NCBI GenBank assembly: GCA_021783135.1
Contig: JAJXUE010000017.1
Location: 1-50,647, forward strand
DNA from: Bacillota bacterium
GTDB taxonomy: Bacteria > Bacillota > Desulfitobacteriia > Desulfitobacteriales > JAJXUE01
Length of the DNA stretch: 50,647 bases
Direction: 5' to 3'
A program made the translations under genes and the position numbers. Shown here in pieces: positions 27,459-35,835 of this stretch (positions are counted from its first letter, which is position 1; every line of letters starts with the position of its first letter). The notes below the pieces were generated by a model. That model saw only the letters and a program-made list of their open reading frames with translations. It was not told the DNA's origin and made no database searches.

Positions 27459-27495
27459 GCGCCGCTTCGCGTAAATCGTGAAGTGGCGCTTTTTT
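27459..27495 (+). terminator. Terminator after the DEAD-box gene
   Basis: A 13-bp stem with two G-U pairs (27459-27471 with 27477-27489), loop TAAAT, then six T. Confidence 0.9.
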
Positions 27496-27518
27496 CGTTT
27501 CATCCACGCAGTGTTAAA

Positions 27519-27549
27519 TTGACATCCGGCAATCTGCCTTGCATAGACT
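27519..27549 (+). promoter_or_regulatory. Possible promoter of the LysM/GH18 gene
   Basis: TTGACA followed 17 bases later by CATAGACTA. The second element is a poor sigma-A -10 but resembles the CATA-rich -10 of sporulation sigma factors (E/K type). Assignment is speculative. Confidence 0.3.
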
Positions 27550-27662
27550 ATAGCAAGCCCGCGCAACAGCGGGTAGTGAACAAGCATTGGCTCGCCGAGC
27601 TAAACATGGTTGCTGTCGCGTGTTGTTACGCGAAATCGGCGTAAGCTGCAGGAGGGAAAAAT

Positions 27663-28949
27663 GTGCAGATATATGTAGTGAAGCCCGGTGACAATCTATC
27701 AGCTATTGCGCAACGTTTTGGGATTACCCCTAATGAGCTGGTAAAGGTAAACCGCATACCAAATCCGAATAACCTGGTGGAAGGTCAGACCATTGTTATT
27801 CCCAGCGTGCACGCCCCATATACCATTAAACCCGGCGATACGATGTGGTTGCTGGCCAAACGTAATAAGCTTAAACCACAAGACCTATTGGATGCTAATC
27901 CAGGAGTGAACCCAAATAAATTACGCGTAGGTCAAAGTATTAATTTGACTGTAAGCAGACCGCCAGCCCGAACTATTGAAGTTAATGCCTATATTGATCC
28001 GCTCGCTGTGGGAGGACATACGCTTCCGCCAATCCAGGCGGCCGGAGCAAACCTTACTTATTTGTCCCTTTTTAGTTATCGCGTCACGCCTGCGGGAGAA
28101 ATAATTGGACCGGACGACAGCGAAATAGTGAGCACGGCGAGAAGTTTTGGTGAGGCTCCGGTGCTTGTTGTAACTAACTTTGACGGAACTAATTTTAGTC
28201 CCCAGTTGGCGCACGCTGTGATGAGTGAAGCTCAAGTTAAGGAAAGATTGATCCAAAATATACTTAATCACCTACGGGCACGCAACTATCAAGGAGTTAA
28301 CGTTGATTTTGAGCGGGTGAGACCGGAAGACCGCGAACTGCTTAACGGCTTTATGGCGGATGTGGCAGCACGCATGCGCCAGGCAGGGTATCCTTTTTCC
28401 ACCGCCCTGGCGCCCAAAACCAGTGATTGGCAAACGGGTGAATGGTATGGTGCGCATGATTATCGAGCACATGGACAGATAGCTGATTACGTTATTATAA
28501 TGACGTACGAATGGGGCTGGTCAGGGGGTCCGCCGTATGCCGTCGCTCCGATTGTCAATGTCCGTCAGGTCTTAGATTATGCTGTCACTGTAATTCCACG
28601 TAAAAAAATTATGATGGGCGTGCCTTTGTATGGTTACGATTGGACCTTGCCCTATGTAGCAGGGGGGCCATGGGCGAGAACTATCAGCCCACAGCAGGCC
28701 ATTGAAATAGCTGCAGCACATGGGGTGGCAATCCGCTATGATACAAAGCTGCAATCGCCTTGGTTTAATTACCGCGACAGCAACGGCAGGGAGCACACAG
28801 TTTGGTTTGAGGATGCACGCAGCATTAACGCTAAATTTAATTTAGTGAACGAGTATGGGCTGCGTGGTGTAAGCTATTGGGCATTGGGCCATGACTTCCC
28901 GCAAAATTGGCTGGTTCTTGCGGGAAGGTTCAAGATCAAAAAATATTAG
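27663..28949 (+). CDS. LysM-GH18 protein of the YaaH/SleL spore cortex hydrolase type
   Basis: Two LysM peptidoglycan-binding repeats start the protein (about residues 2-47, YVVKPGDNLSAIAQRFG; and 51-97, YTIKPGDTMWLLAKRN). A glycoside hydrolase 18 barrel follows (about 105-425). The catalytic Glu lies in GVNVDFERV (around 217-225), the NVDFE form of the GH18 DxxDxE motif also seen in YaaH. No signal peptide is visible, as for SleL/YaaH, which reach the spore coat or cortex from the mother cell. GTG 27663 follows CAGGAGGG; the ATG two bases earlier is out of frame. Cortex lysis during germination is inferred from the family. Confidence 0.9.
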   Translation: MQIYVVKPGDNLSAIAQRFGITPNELVKVNRIPNPNNLVEGQTIVIPSVHAPYTIKPGDTMWLLAKRNKLKPQDLLDANPGVNPNKLRVGQSINLTVSRPPARTIEVNAYIDPLAVGGHTLPPIQAAGANLTYLSLFSYRVTPAGEIIGPDDSEIVSTARSFGEAPVLVVTNFDGTNFSPQLAHAVMSEAQVKERLIQNILNHLRARNYQGVNVDFERVRPEDRELLNGFMADVAARMRQAGYPFSTALAPKTSDWQTGEWYGAHDYRAHGQIADYVIIMTYEWGWSGGPPYAVAPIVNVRQVLDYAVTVIPRKKIMMGVPLYGYDWTLPYVAGGPWARTISPQQAIEIAAAHGVAIRYDTKLQSPWFNYRDSNGREHTVWFEDARSINAKFNLVNEYGLRGVSYWALGHDFPQNWLVLAGRFKIKKY

Positions 28950-29007
28950 TCGCGGGCAGTGGGCAGCAAGAATGACGATTGTAAGCTGCTTCATTATGCC
29001 ATTGAAG

Positions 29008-29045
29008 GACGCTTTACCTGCAAGTAGCGCGGTGAGCGTCTTTTA
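29008..29045 (+). terminator. Weak terminator before recA
   Basis: GACGCT/AGCGTC outer stem (29008-29013 with 29035-29040), with a partly paired interior, followed by TTTTA. The rest of the gap 28950-29119 shows no ORF. Confidence 0.5.
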
Positions 29046-29119
29046 TGTTTGTGGCCGAGAAAGTGCTTTGCCTAGCCACAGTTCTCCTTTATAATTAAGA
29101 GGAGCGTGAAAGTTTTCAA

Positions 29120-29148
29120 TTGACAAATGTTGGTTGGAACACTATAAT
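29120..29148 (+). promoter_or_regulatory. Consensus sigma-A promoter of recA
   Basis: TTGACA (29120-29125), 17 bases, TATAAT (29143-29148): an exact consensus promoter 44 bases ahead of the recA start. Confidence 0.92.
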
Positions 29149-29159
29149 CATATTAAAGG

Positions 29160-29173
29160 CGAACAAATGTTTT
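29160..29173. promoter_or_regulatory. LexA (SOS) box of recA
   Basis: CGAACAAATGTTTT fits the Gram-positive LexA site CGAACRNRYGTTYC at 13 of 14 positions. It lies just after the expected transcription start of the recA promoter. Confidence 0.82.
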
Positions 29174-29191
29174 GTTTGGGGAGGAAATATT

Positions 29192-30223
29192 ATGGTGGGC
29201 ACTGACAAAGTGAAGGCCCTTGATATGGCTTTAGCACAGATTGAAAAGCAATTTGGTAAAGGTTCAATTATGAAGCTGGGAGAAGCTTCGGCTAAAATGA
29301 CAGTAGAAGTCATTCCTACCGGTTCTTTAGCTCTCGACATTGCTCTAGGAGTGGGCGGAGTACCCAGAGGCAGGGTTGTTGAAATATTCGGCCCGGAGTC
29401 TTCCGGAAAAACCACGGTATCTCTACATATTATTGCGGAAGCACAAAAGAACGGGGGCAATGCAGCATTCATCGACGCTGAGCATGCCCTTGATCCGATA
29501 TACGCTCGGGCGCTTGGGGTAGACATCGATAATCTTTTAGTATCCCAACCGGACACCGGTGAGCAAGCTTTGGAAATTTGTGAAGCATTGGTGCGTAGCG
29601 GTGCTGTGGATGTAGTGGTTATTGACAGCGTAGCTGCCTTGGTACCAAGAGCCGAAATTGAAGGTGAAATGGGCGATTCGCACGTAGGACTGCATGCGCG
29701 TCTAATGTCCCAAGCGTTGCGCAAACTCACGGGAGCAATCAGCAAGTCACACACTACCGCGATTTTTATTAATCAGATTCGTGAAAAGGTCGGAGTTATG
29801 TTTGGTAACCCAGAAACTACAACAGGTGGGCGGGCACTTAAATTTTACGCCTCTGTGCGACTGGATGTGCGTAAAGTGGAAACGCTTAAACAAGGCCAGG
29901 ATATGGTGGGTAACCGCACTCGAGTCAAGGTAGTTAAGAATAAGATTGCACCGCCGTTTAAACAAGCTGAATTTGATATAATGTATGGTGAGGGAATATC
30001 ACGCGAGGGAAGTATCGTTGATGTCGGAACGGAATTGGACATTATGAATAAATCGGGTGCTTGGTATTCCTATAATGGAGAACGGCTAGGCCAGGGTCGG
30101 GAAAATGTTAAGGACTACTTAAAGCAAAATCCCAACATTGCTCTGGAAATCGAACAAAGGATTCGCCAAAGCCTGAAACTAGAAACAGTAAAATCTGTCA
30201 ATGTTGACGACGATATGAATTAG
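29192..30223 (+). CDS. recA: Recombinase RecA
   Basis: ATP-dependent strand-exchange protein and LexA co-protease. 343 residues, full length. Walker [10 protein letters not shown] lies near residues 67-75, and Walker [21 protein letters not shown], the DNA-binding loop 2 region [20 protein letters not shown] and the [11 protein letters not shown] segment are all present. The ATG at 29192 has GGGGAGG and gives the family start [20 protein letters not shown]. Reading further upstream would translate through the promoter. SOS control is shown by the adjacent promoter and LexA box. recX follows after 44 bases. Confidence 0.98.
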   Translation: MVGTDKVKALDMALAQIEKQFGKGSIMKLGEASAKMTVEVIPTGSLALDIALGVGGVPRGRVVEIFGPESSGKTTVSLHIIAEAQKNGGNAAFIDAEHALDPIYARALGVDIDNLLVSQPDTGEQALEICEALVRSGAVDVVVIDSVAALVPRAEIEGEMGDSHVGLHARLMSQALRKLTGAISKSHTTAIFINQIREKVGVMFGNPETTTGGRALKFYASVRLDVRKVETLKQGQDMVGNRTRVKVVKNKIAPPFKQAEFDIMYGEGISREGSIVDVGTELDIMNKSGAWYSYNGERLGQGRENVKDYLKQNPNIALEIEQRIRQSLKLETVKSVNVDDDMN

Positions 30224-30267
30224 ACTATGAATTAAACTAAAGTGCGCGACAAACCGGATGGTTGGTG

Positions 30268-30789
30268 ATGAACATTTCTAATTATGACAAGGCTATGGAT
30301 TGCGCTTTGCGTATCCTGGCCTTTAAGATGCGAACCGAAAAGGAATTGGTTACCCGCCTAGCTAAAAAAGGGTATGAGCCGGAGATTACTTTAGAGGTAG
30401 TTGAACGCCTTAAAGACATGGGATATATTAATGATAGTGCTTATGCTGAAGCATTTGTGCGAAGTAAAGTACGGAGAACGGGCAGTCTAGGTCTGCGTTA
30501 TGAGCTTACTGATAAAGGTGTGGATAAGGATTTAGTCCGGACCGTAGTCGAAGTGAATTATCCGCCGGATCAGGAATTGGCGGCAGCATTAGAATTGGCG
30601 GAAAAAATATGGCGCCAATGCTCAGAGTGTGTACCGCGTAATTGGCAAAACCTTGCACCACAAGAACTTTACTATAAAAAGATTACAAAAACTGCAAGAA
30701 AATTGTTATCTCGAGGCTTTTCTTCCACTATTGTACACACTGTTATGCAAAAAGTTGCCCCCGAATGTACGGAAATCGTGATAAGTTAA
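30268..30789 (+). CDS. recX: RecA regulator RecX
   Basis: Small helical protein that binds RecA filaments and modulates strand exchange. 173 residues with the RecX triple-helix repeats: ALRILAFKMRTEKELVTRLAKKG, split as residues about 14-37, then RLKDMGYINDSAYAEAFV and LLSRGFSSTIVHTVM near the end. ATG at 30268 is chosen because GGATGG lies about five bases upstream. Probably cotranscribed with recA and so SOS-induced. Confidence 0.93.
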   Translation: MNISNYDKAMDCALRILAFKMRTEKELVTRLAKKGYEPEITLEVVERLKDMGYINDSAYAEAFVRSKVRRTGSLGLRYELTDKGVDKDLVRTVVEVNYPPDQELAAALELAEKIWRQCSECVPRNWQNLAPQELYYKKITKTARKLLSRGFSSTIVHTVMQKVAPECTEIVIS

Positions 30790-30797
30790 CTGCAATC

Positions 30798-30826
30798 TTG
30801 ACAGAATTTGCAAATTACATTAAAAT
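30798..30826 (+). promoter_or_regulatory. Promoter of the recX-rny intergenic RNA
   Basis: TTGACA (30798-30803), 17 bases, TAAAAT (30821-30826). It begins nine bases after recX and drives a 376-base gap with no ORF. Confidence 0.75.
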
Positions 30827-30831
30827 AGGAG

Positions 30832-31070
30832 CGAGAAGCTAGTCTAGGATTACTAATCCACAGATGCGGGTTTCTTATATATAGATTTTCAACTGGCTCC
30901 ATTTTACCTCATTCCCCAGTGGGGATAAGGTTTTAAATATTTGGGGAACGCCTTTGGACGAATAATATATAAGAATAGTTTGGGTCTACTGAGACCTGAG
31001 TTTTACTATATCCCGCTACAGACAGTTGTGGTTAGTTTAATGAGAGAGATCGGCTTTGCCGGTCTTTTTT
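30832..31070 (+). ncRNA. Structured RNA, 6S-RNA-like fold
   Basis: A transcript unit of about 240 nt with its own promoter and terminator and no ORF. Pairings found by hand: a closing stem 30849-30862 with 31027-31041 (13 bp with bulges); GCGGG 30866-30870 with CCCGC 31012-31016; an 11-bp stem 30872-30882 with 30965-30975; an apical hairpin TCCCC/GGGGA around 30913-30925. On the 3' side of the large internal loop is a small hairpin GGTCT-ACTG-AGACC (30983-30996). A long rod with a central bubble that carries a small hairpin in its 3' strand is the architecture of 6S RNA, which sequesters sigma-A polymerase. An unnamed sRNA or an rny leader with attenuator is the alternative. Confidence 0.6.
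31047..31070 (+). terminator. Terminator of the intergenic RNA
   Basis: AGATCGGC/GCCGGTCT stem (one G-U pair) with a TTT loop, followed by a T run to 31070. From 31071 to 31165 I see only the rny leader, with no clear separate promoter. Confidence 0.88.
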
Positions 31071-31165
31071 GCGCTATGCTGGAAAGGACCAATGCATGCC
31101 TTATTAGCTTCTGCTGATTTCAAACAAAATTATAACGAGTAAAAAAACTACGAGGAGGTGAAAAA

Positions 31166-32713
31166 ATGGATGGTACTGTCATTTTAGTAGTTATACTTAC
31201 CTTGGTGGGCTTAGCCATCGGCGTTACAGTTGGTTATATTGTGCGTAAAGGAACTTCAGAAAAAACCATTGGCAGCGCTGAAGAAGAAGCAAAGCGGATT
31301 GTCGACTCGGCCCAAAAAGATGCAGAGTCCAAAAAACGCGAGGCTGTGGTGGCAGCCAAGGAAGAGGTAATGCAACTTCGCAACGACGTTGAGAAGGAGA
31401 CACGCGAACGTCGTTCGGAACTGCAGCGGCTTGAGAGACGTTTAGTCCAAAAAGAGGAATCTCTTGACCGCAAGGTGGAGACTTTAGAACGCAAAGAGGA
31501 AGGTCTGCACCGCAAAGAATCAGATGTTGATAAAATGCGTGACGATCTCCAGGCACTTATTGCTAAACAACAGACGGAACTAGAGAGATTATCGGGGCTG
31601 ACTTCAGAAGAAGCCAGGCAGCTTTTGCTTTCCAATATCGAGGACGAAATTAAGCACGAAGCTGCAATAATGATTAAAGAAATTGAAACGCAAGCCAAGG
31701 AAGAAGCCGATAAAAGGGCGAAGAATATTATCTCCCAAGCTATTCAGCGTTGTGCGGCAGATCATGTGGCTGAAACCACTGTTTCAGTTGTAGCTTTGCC
31801 AAGTGACGAAATGAAGGGGAGAATCATTGGTCGAGAAGGACGCAATATTCGAACCTTGGAAACTTTGACCGGCATAGATTTGATTATTGACGATACCCCG
31901 GAAGCAGTTATTCTCTCGGGCTTTGATCCTATCCGGCGCGAGGTGGCTAGGGTTGCGTTGGAAAAACTGATTCTCGATGGTCGCATTCATCCCGCACGGA
32001 TCGAAGAAATGGTGGAGAAGGCTCAAAAAGAAGTAGATCAAAAAATCCGTGAAGAAGGGGAACAAGCCACTTTCGAAACGGGAGTACACGGTCTGCATCC
32101 GGAAATCGTACGTTTATTGGGTCGTTTGAAGTTTAGAACAAGTTATGGCCAGAATGTCTTAAAGCATTCCATCGAAGTATCCCACTTAGCCGGCTTGATG
32201 GCGGCCGAACTGGGAGCAGACGTTCAGCTCGCTAAGCGCGCCGGTCTCTTGCATGACTTGGGTAAAGCCGTCGACCATGATACGGAAGGAACCCACGTGC
32301 AACTCGGTGCTGATGTGGCACGTAAATATAAGGAATCGCCGGAAGTTGTGCATGCTATTGCTGCGCACCACGGTGACGAAGAACCTACTACCATAGAAGC
32401 TGTCTTAGTAGCTGCAGGTGATGCTGTGTCCGCAGCACGACCGGGCGCTAGGCGTGAAACACTTGAATCCTACATTAAGCGGTTGAAGAAACTTGAGGAA
32501 ATTGCGGATACCTTTGAAGGGGTTGAAAAGGCGTTTGCCATTCAAGCTGGACGGGAAATCAGAATTATGGTTAAACCGGATAAGATTGATGACTCCATGT
32601 CCGCCAAAGTTGCCCGTGAAATTTCTAAGCGTATTGAGGATGAACTTGAATATCCCGGACAAATTAAAGTAGTAGTGATTCGTGAAACACGAGCAGTTGA
32701 TTATGCTAAGTAA
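31166..32713 (+). CDS. rny: Ribonuclease Y
   Basis: Membrane-anchored endoribonuclease that initiates mRNA decay. 515 residues: a transmembrane helix (about 5-25), a long coiled coil rich in Glu/Lys/Arg (about 30-200), a KH RNA-binding domain ([17 protein letters not shown], about 215-232) and an HD phosphohydrolase domain with the HD pair in [12 protein letters not shown] (about 365). All elements are intact. GAGGAGG precedes ATG. A terminator follows. The adjacent ymdB-type gene is a common neighbour. Confidence 0.97.
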   Translation: MDGTVILVVILTLVGLAIGVTVGYIVRKGTSEKTIGSAEEEAKRIVDSAQKDAESKKREAVVAAKEEVMQLRNDVEKETRERRSELQRLERRLVQKEESLDRKVETLERKEEGLHRKESDVDKMRDDLQALIAKQQTELERLSGLTSEEARQLLLSNIEDEIKHEAAIMIKEIETQAKEEADKRAKNIISQAIQRCAADHVAETTVSVVALPSDEMKGRIIGREGRNIRTLETLTGIDLIIDDTPEAVILSGFDPIRREVARVALEKLILDGRIHPARIEEMVEKAQKEVDQKIREEGEQATFETGVHGLHPEIVRLLGRLKFRTSYGQNVLKHSIEVSHLAGLMAAELGADVQLAKRAGLLHDLGKAVDHDTEGTHVQLGADVARKYKESPEVVHAIAAHHGDEEPTTIEAVLVAAGDAVSAARPGARRETLESYIKRLKKLEEIADTFEGVEKAFAIQAGREIRIMVKPDKIDDSMSAKVAREISKRIEDELEYPGQIKVVVIRETRAVDYAK

Positions 32714-32718
32714 TTAGT

Positions 32719-32745
32719 AAACGACCGATAAGGTCGTTTTTTTTT
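32719..32745 (+). terminator. Terminator after rny
   Basis: AAACGACC/GGTCGTTT stem, 5-base loop, followed by a run of T. Confidence 0.92.
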
Positions 32746-32838
32746 GCCCAACACCGTTTGGAGGCAAAAAGAAGGATAATCTCTTCGAACTATCGAATAA
32801 AGCAGAGTATTTTATCGTTCCCCTAAAGGTGGTGCAGC

Positions 32839-33351
32839 ATGAGCTTTAAGTATAAGTCAGGGGGCCAAGTATCCGACAGTGTGGGTCTATTGGTTTCCAT
32901 TCTTGTCCGATATCCTGAAGTAGGTACCGTTAACGTAGAGCAAGATGATCAAATTTTGCGCTTAACATTCTTTTTGTTTAAAGGTATTAACAGCATAGAG
33001 GATCATCGAGAGACAATAATCGACTCTTTGCAGCTGTTTAACCAGTTCGAAGGTCGTGTTTGCCGTGTATGCGACCTAAGCCTCCACCTGGAAGAAGGAC
33101 TTATCAGCATTGAGGTAAAGCGCGATATTGAAACCTTTACCCAAAATGAACTTAACCTGATAGTGGACTTACTGAGTCAATTCTTCCCGGACTCGCTAGT
33201 GGCAGACCCTTCCGAGGATATGCCGGAGGAGGAACTATTAATGCAGGAAGAAATGATCCGTCATATGCTCGATAATATCAGGAGCAAACGCTTGGATAAG
33301 AATGTAGTTGCGTTGCGTGAGGACGGTCGGGTTCTGGTGTTCAATAAGTAG
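32839..33351 (+). CDS. Conserved-looking soluble protein of unknown function
   Basis: A 170-residue protein that I do not recognise. It has no signal peptide or membrane helix. The N-terminal half alternates strands and helices (GLLVSILVRYPEVGTVNVEQ; LRLTFFLFKG) and contains two close cysteines (GRVCRVCDLSL, CxxC). The C-terminal third is strongly acidic and helical (DPSEDMPEEELLMQEEMIRHML), ending in VVALREDGRVLVFNK. AAGGTGG lies before ATG. Its position between rny and the YmdB-type gene suggests a housekeeping role. Function unknown. Confidence 0.82.
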   Translation: MSFKYKSGGQVSDSVGLLVSILVRYPEVGTVNVEQDDQILRLTFFLFKGINSIEDHRETIIDSLQLFNQFEGRVCRVCDLSLHLEEGLISIEVKRDIETFTQNELNLIVDLLSQFFPDSLVADPSEDMPEEELLMQEEMIRHMLDNIRSKRLDKNVVALREDGRVLVFNK

Positions 33352-33392
33352 TTGCTAAGCATAAAGCTGAACTTAACCGGCAAAATTATAGA

Positions 33393-33420
33393 AACACCCC
33401 TGGCGCGGGCCAGGGGTGTT
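33393..33420 (+). terminator. GC-rich hairpin after the unknown gene
   Basis: A 12-bp perfect stem (33393-33404 with 33409-33420), loop GCGG. No T run follows, so it may be an mRNA-stabilising or partial-termination hairpin. Confidence 0.55.
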
Positions 33421-33443
33421 AGCATAGGAAGAAGGATGCTGAG

Positions 33444-34226
33444 ATGAACCTGCTATTTATAGGTGATGTAGTTGGCAAACCAGGGCGTACAGCCTTGCAA
33501 CGCCTATTAAAGGATATTCAGACAGAGTACGCGGTAGATTTTACAATCTGTAACTGTGAAAATGCGGCGGGAGGCAACGGTATAACCAAAGAAGTTGCGG
33601 ATGAATTGTATGGTTATGGCATCAACTGTCTTACCAGTGGCAACCATATTTGGGATCAAAGACAAGTATTTGAGTTTATCGAACACGATGCGAGGCTGGT
33701 GCGTCCGGCGAACTATCCTATCGGTACTCCCGGCAAAGGATTTGCCGTGCTAAAAGGCCCAGGAGGAGTCCCGATTGCCATTGCCAACTTCTCAGGTCGA
33801 ATTTTTATGCCGCCAATTGATGATCCATTCCTTGCCGCTAACAAAATTGTTACTCAGCTGAGCAGTTCGGCAAAAATAATATTTGTTGACTTCCATGCGG
33901 AGGCAACTTCGGAAAAAATAGCGCTGGGTTGGTTTTTGGATGGTCGAGTTTCTGCTGTATGTGGCACGCATACGCATGTCCAGACGGCGGATGAAAGGGT
34001 TCTGCCGGCAGGTACCGCGTATATTAGCGATGTCGGCATGACCGGACCCAAGGATTCGGTTTTAGGGGTAAAAAAGGAGGTAATCATTAAGAAATTTCTC
34101 ACCGGTTTGCCAGCGCGGTTTGAAACTGCCGGTCCCCCGTTGCAGCTAAATGCAGTTTTACTTACAGTGGATGCTACAACCGGTAAAGCTGAAGCAATTA
34201 CCAGAATCCAAAAATTTATCGCATAA
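33444..34226 (+). CDS. YmdB-type metallophosphoesterase (TIGR00282 family)
   Basis: Dinuclear-metal phosphodiesterase; the Bacillus YmdB relative hydrolyses cyclic nucleotides and influences biofilm and sporulation choices, and is encoded next to rny and spoVS. 260 residues with all metal motifs: FIGDVVGKPGR (about 4-14), NCENAAGGNGIT, SGNHIWDQ, DFHAEATSEK and GTHTHVQTAD (about 173-182). ATG 33444 follows GGAAGAAGG. The context rny - ymdB-like - spoVS is the same as in Bacillus, which supports orthology. Confidence 0.94.
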   Translation: MNLLFIGDVVGKPGRTALQRLLKDIQTEYAVDFTICNCENAAGGNGITKEVADELYGYGINCLTSGNHIWDQRQVFEFIEHDARLVRPANYPIGTPGKGFAVLKGPGGVPIAIANFSGRIFMPPIDDPFLAANKIVTQLSSSAKIIFVDFHAEATSEKIALGWFLDGRVSAVCGTHTHVQTADERVLPAGTAYISDVGMTGPKDSVLGVKKEVIIKKFLTGLPARFETAGPPLQLNAVLLTVDATTGKAEAITRIQKFIA

Positions 34227-34410
34227 GTCGGCAGGAGAAAATAAACACCATCACGAAATAAACGAAATAGTTAGAAAATTTTGCAATCTGTCCATTTCCC
34301 AGACCTATTAACTCATATCACTCGCACCAGGGATACAACTTACTTAGAATATGCAATAGTTAGAAGGAATGTATGAAAGAACTAATTTAGTAAAACGGGA
34401 GGTTGCACGT

Positions 34411-34677
34411 GTGGAAGTTTTAAAGGTATCAGCAAAATCAAGCCCTAATTCAGTTGCAGGTGCACTAGCAGGGGTTCTACGCGAGAGAGGTGTTGCTGAA
34501 ATGCAAGCCATTGGCGCAGGGGCTCTCAATCAGGCAGTCAAGGCTGTGGCCATAGCGCGCGGCTTTGTTGCTCCCAGCGGTGTTGACCTAATATGTATCC
34601 CCGCTTTTACGGACATTCAAATTGATGGGGAAGAACGTACCGCTATTAAGTTAATCGTTGAGCCGAGAAATAAATAA
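34411..34677 (+). CDS. spoVS: Stage V sporulation protein S
   Basis: Small DNA/RNA-binding Alba-like regulator needed for late sporulation. The 88 residues are nearly identical to the known family: VLKVSAKSSPNSVAGALAG, QAIGAGALNQAVKAVAIARG, IPAFTDIQIDGEERTAIKL. The GTG at 34411 has GGGAGG and gives the family N-terminus; the ORF can be read 14 codons further upstream, but that segment is not part of SpoVS. The gap 34227-34410 is A/T-rich and I could not find a clear promoter, including sigma-H, in it. Confidence 0.97.
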   Translation: MEVLKVSAKSSPNSVAGALAGVLRERGVAEMQAIGAGALNQAVKAVAIARGFVAPSGVDLICIPAFTDIQIDGEERTAIKLIVEPRNK

Positions 34678-34692
34678 GCGGATTCTTGCTGG

Positions 34693-34720
34693 CACCTGTT
34701 TACACAGTAGACAGGTGTTT
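34693..34720 (+). terminator. Terminator after spoVS
   Basis: CACCTGT/ACAGGTG stem extended by TAC/GTA with one mismatch, loop ACAG, followed by TTTT. Confidence 0.8.
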
Positions 34721-34823
34721 TCTGTGGGCAAATTTGCGGTTTTATCTGCCAAGATGAGGCAGGTATATGCTACGTTGGATTTGATAAATATTAAAGAGGA
34801 GTATTGCGGGAGGGGTGAACATT

Positions 34824-35798
34824 GTGCCAAACTATAAGAGTCAAGCGCTTGCTTTGCATCTTTCACATCCGATAATTGATGCACACTGCGACAGTATCAC
34901 GGCTTATGTCGCGGGGGAGCGTGATCTAGCCAAGTTGAGTGAGGACGGACACTTGGATCTACCCAGGCTACGCTTGGGAAAGGTACGTGTACAATTCCTA
35001 GCGAGCTTTGTTGCCCCCAGTTATCAGCAGACCCAAGCTTTGATACGCTGTCTTGAACTGCTGGACGGTTGTATGCGACTTATTACCGCAAATCCAGCTG
35101 AGCTATTACTGTTCACAACAAGCGACGACATTCGGACAGCGATTACCAGCGATAAAGTTGCCGTTTTGCTTAGTGTCGAGGGAGGGGAAGCCCTAGCAGG
35201 TCAGTTATATGTGCTGCGTACACTCTACAGACTTGGCGTTCGATCCCTAACCTTAACTTGGAACAATGCTAATGAATTAGCTGGCGGTGCCTATAAACCT
35301 GGCCCTTTGACAGCCTTTGGGCATTCAGTTGTGCAGGAAATGAATACGCTTGGCATGCTAATCGACGTTTCCCATTTGTCTGAGCTCGCGTTTTGGGATG
35401 TAGTCAAGGCATCAAGTCAACCTATAATTGCGTCTCACTCCTGTTGTCGCGCATTACATGACCATCCCCGTAATCTAAGTGATGATCAGATTAAAGCATT
35501 GGCTGCAGGTGGCGGCGTAATAGGCATTAACTTTTTTGCCGATTTCTTAACCGGTAAGGAAGCTAGCTTAGCGGATGTGGTACGCCACATCGAGCATGTG
35601 TGTAATTTGGTTGGTCCTAAGCACGTGGGCATTGGGTCTGATTATGACGGGTGTGCATCTGTGCCTGAAGGCTTAGATGATGTTACCCATCTGCCTGCTT
35701 TATCAGAGGCGCTGTTGGCGCGAGGTTTTTCAACTGAGGACGCAGCCGGGATAATGGGGGGGAATTTCTTGCGGGTTATGCAGGAGGTACTAGGATAA
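34824..35798 (+). CDS. Membrane dipeptidase-type zinc peptidase (M19 family)
   Basis: Metallodipeptidase related to renal dipeptidase. The metal ligands are recognisable: HxD as IDAHCDS near residue 20, the bridging Glu in LLSVEGGEAL (about 114-123), His in LIDVSHLSELAFWD and in ASHSCCRALHDHPRNLSD, and Asp in GIGSDYDG near 275. 324 residues from GTG 34824, which lies ten bases after GCGGGAGG; GTG 34815 is too close to that site. It has no signal peptide, so despite the family name it is probably cytoplasmic. Starts a likely operon with the PHP gene (37-base gap). Confidence 0.92.
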   Translation: MPNYKSQALALHLSHPIIDAHCDSITAYVAGERDLAKLSEDGHLDLPRLRLGKVRVQFLASFVAPSYQQTQALIRCLELLDGCMRLITANPAELLLFTTSDDIRTAITSDKVAVLLSVEGGEALAGQLYVLRTLYRLGVRSLTLTWNNANELAGGAYKPGPLTAFGHSVVQEMNTLGMLIDVSHLSELAFWDVVKASSQPIIASHSCCRALHDHPRNLSDDQIKALAAGGGVIGINFFADFLTGKEASLADVVRHIEHVCNLVGPKHVGIGSDYDGCASVPEGLDDVTHLPALSEALLARGFSTEDAAGIMGGNFLRVMQEVLG

Positions 35799-35835
35799 TA
35801 GGCGATAAATTGATGTTAAAAGGAGACTACAACAA

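Noticed and set aside
27661-27663. ATG two bases before the LysM-gene GTG
   Set aside because: It is out of frame with the LysM/GH18 protein; the GTG at 27663 is in frame and suitably spaced from the ribosome site.
29120-29191. Upstream extension of recA
   Set aside because: The extra codons lie in the promoter and LexA box; the ATG at 29192 has the ribosome site and the family N-terminus.
30832-31070. T-box or SAM riboswitch leader for rny
   Set aside because: There is no T-box AGGGTGG-type antiterminator sequence and no SAM-riboswitch conserved core; rny is also not a typical target.
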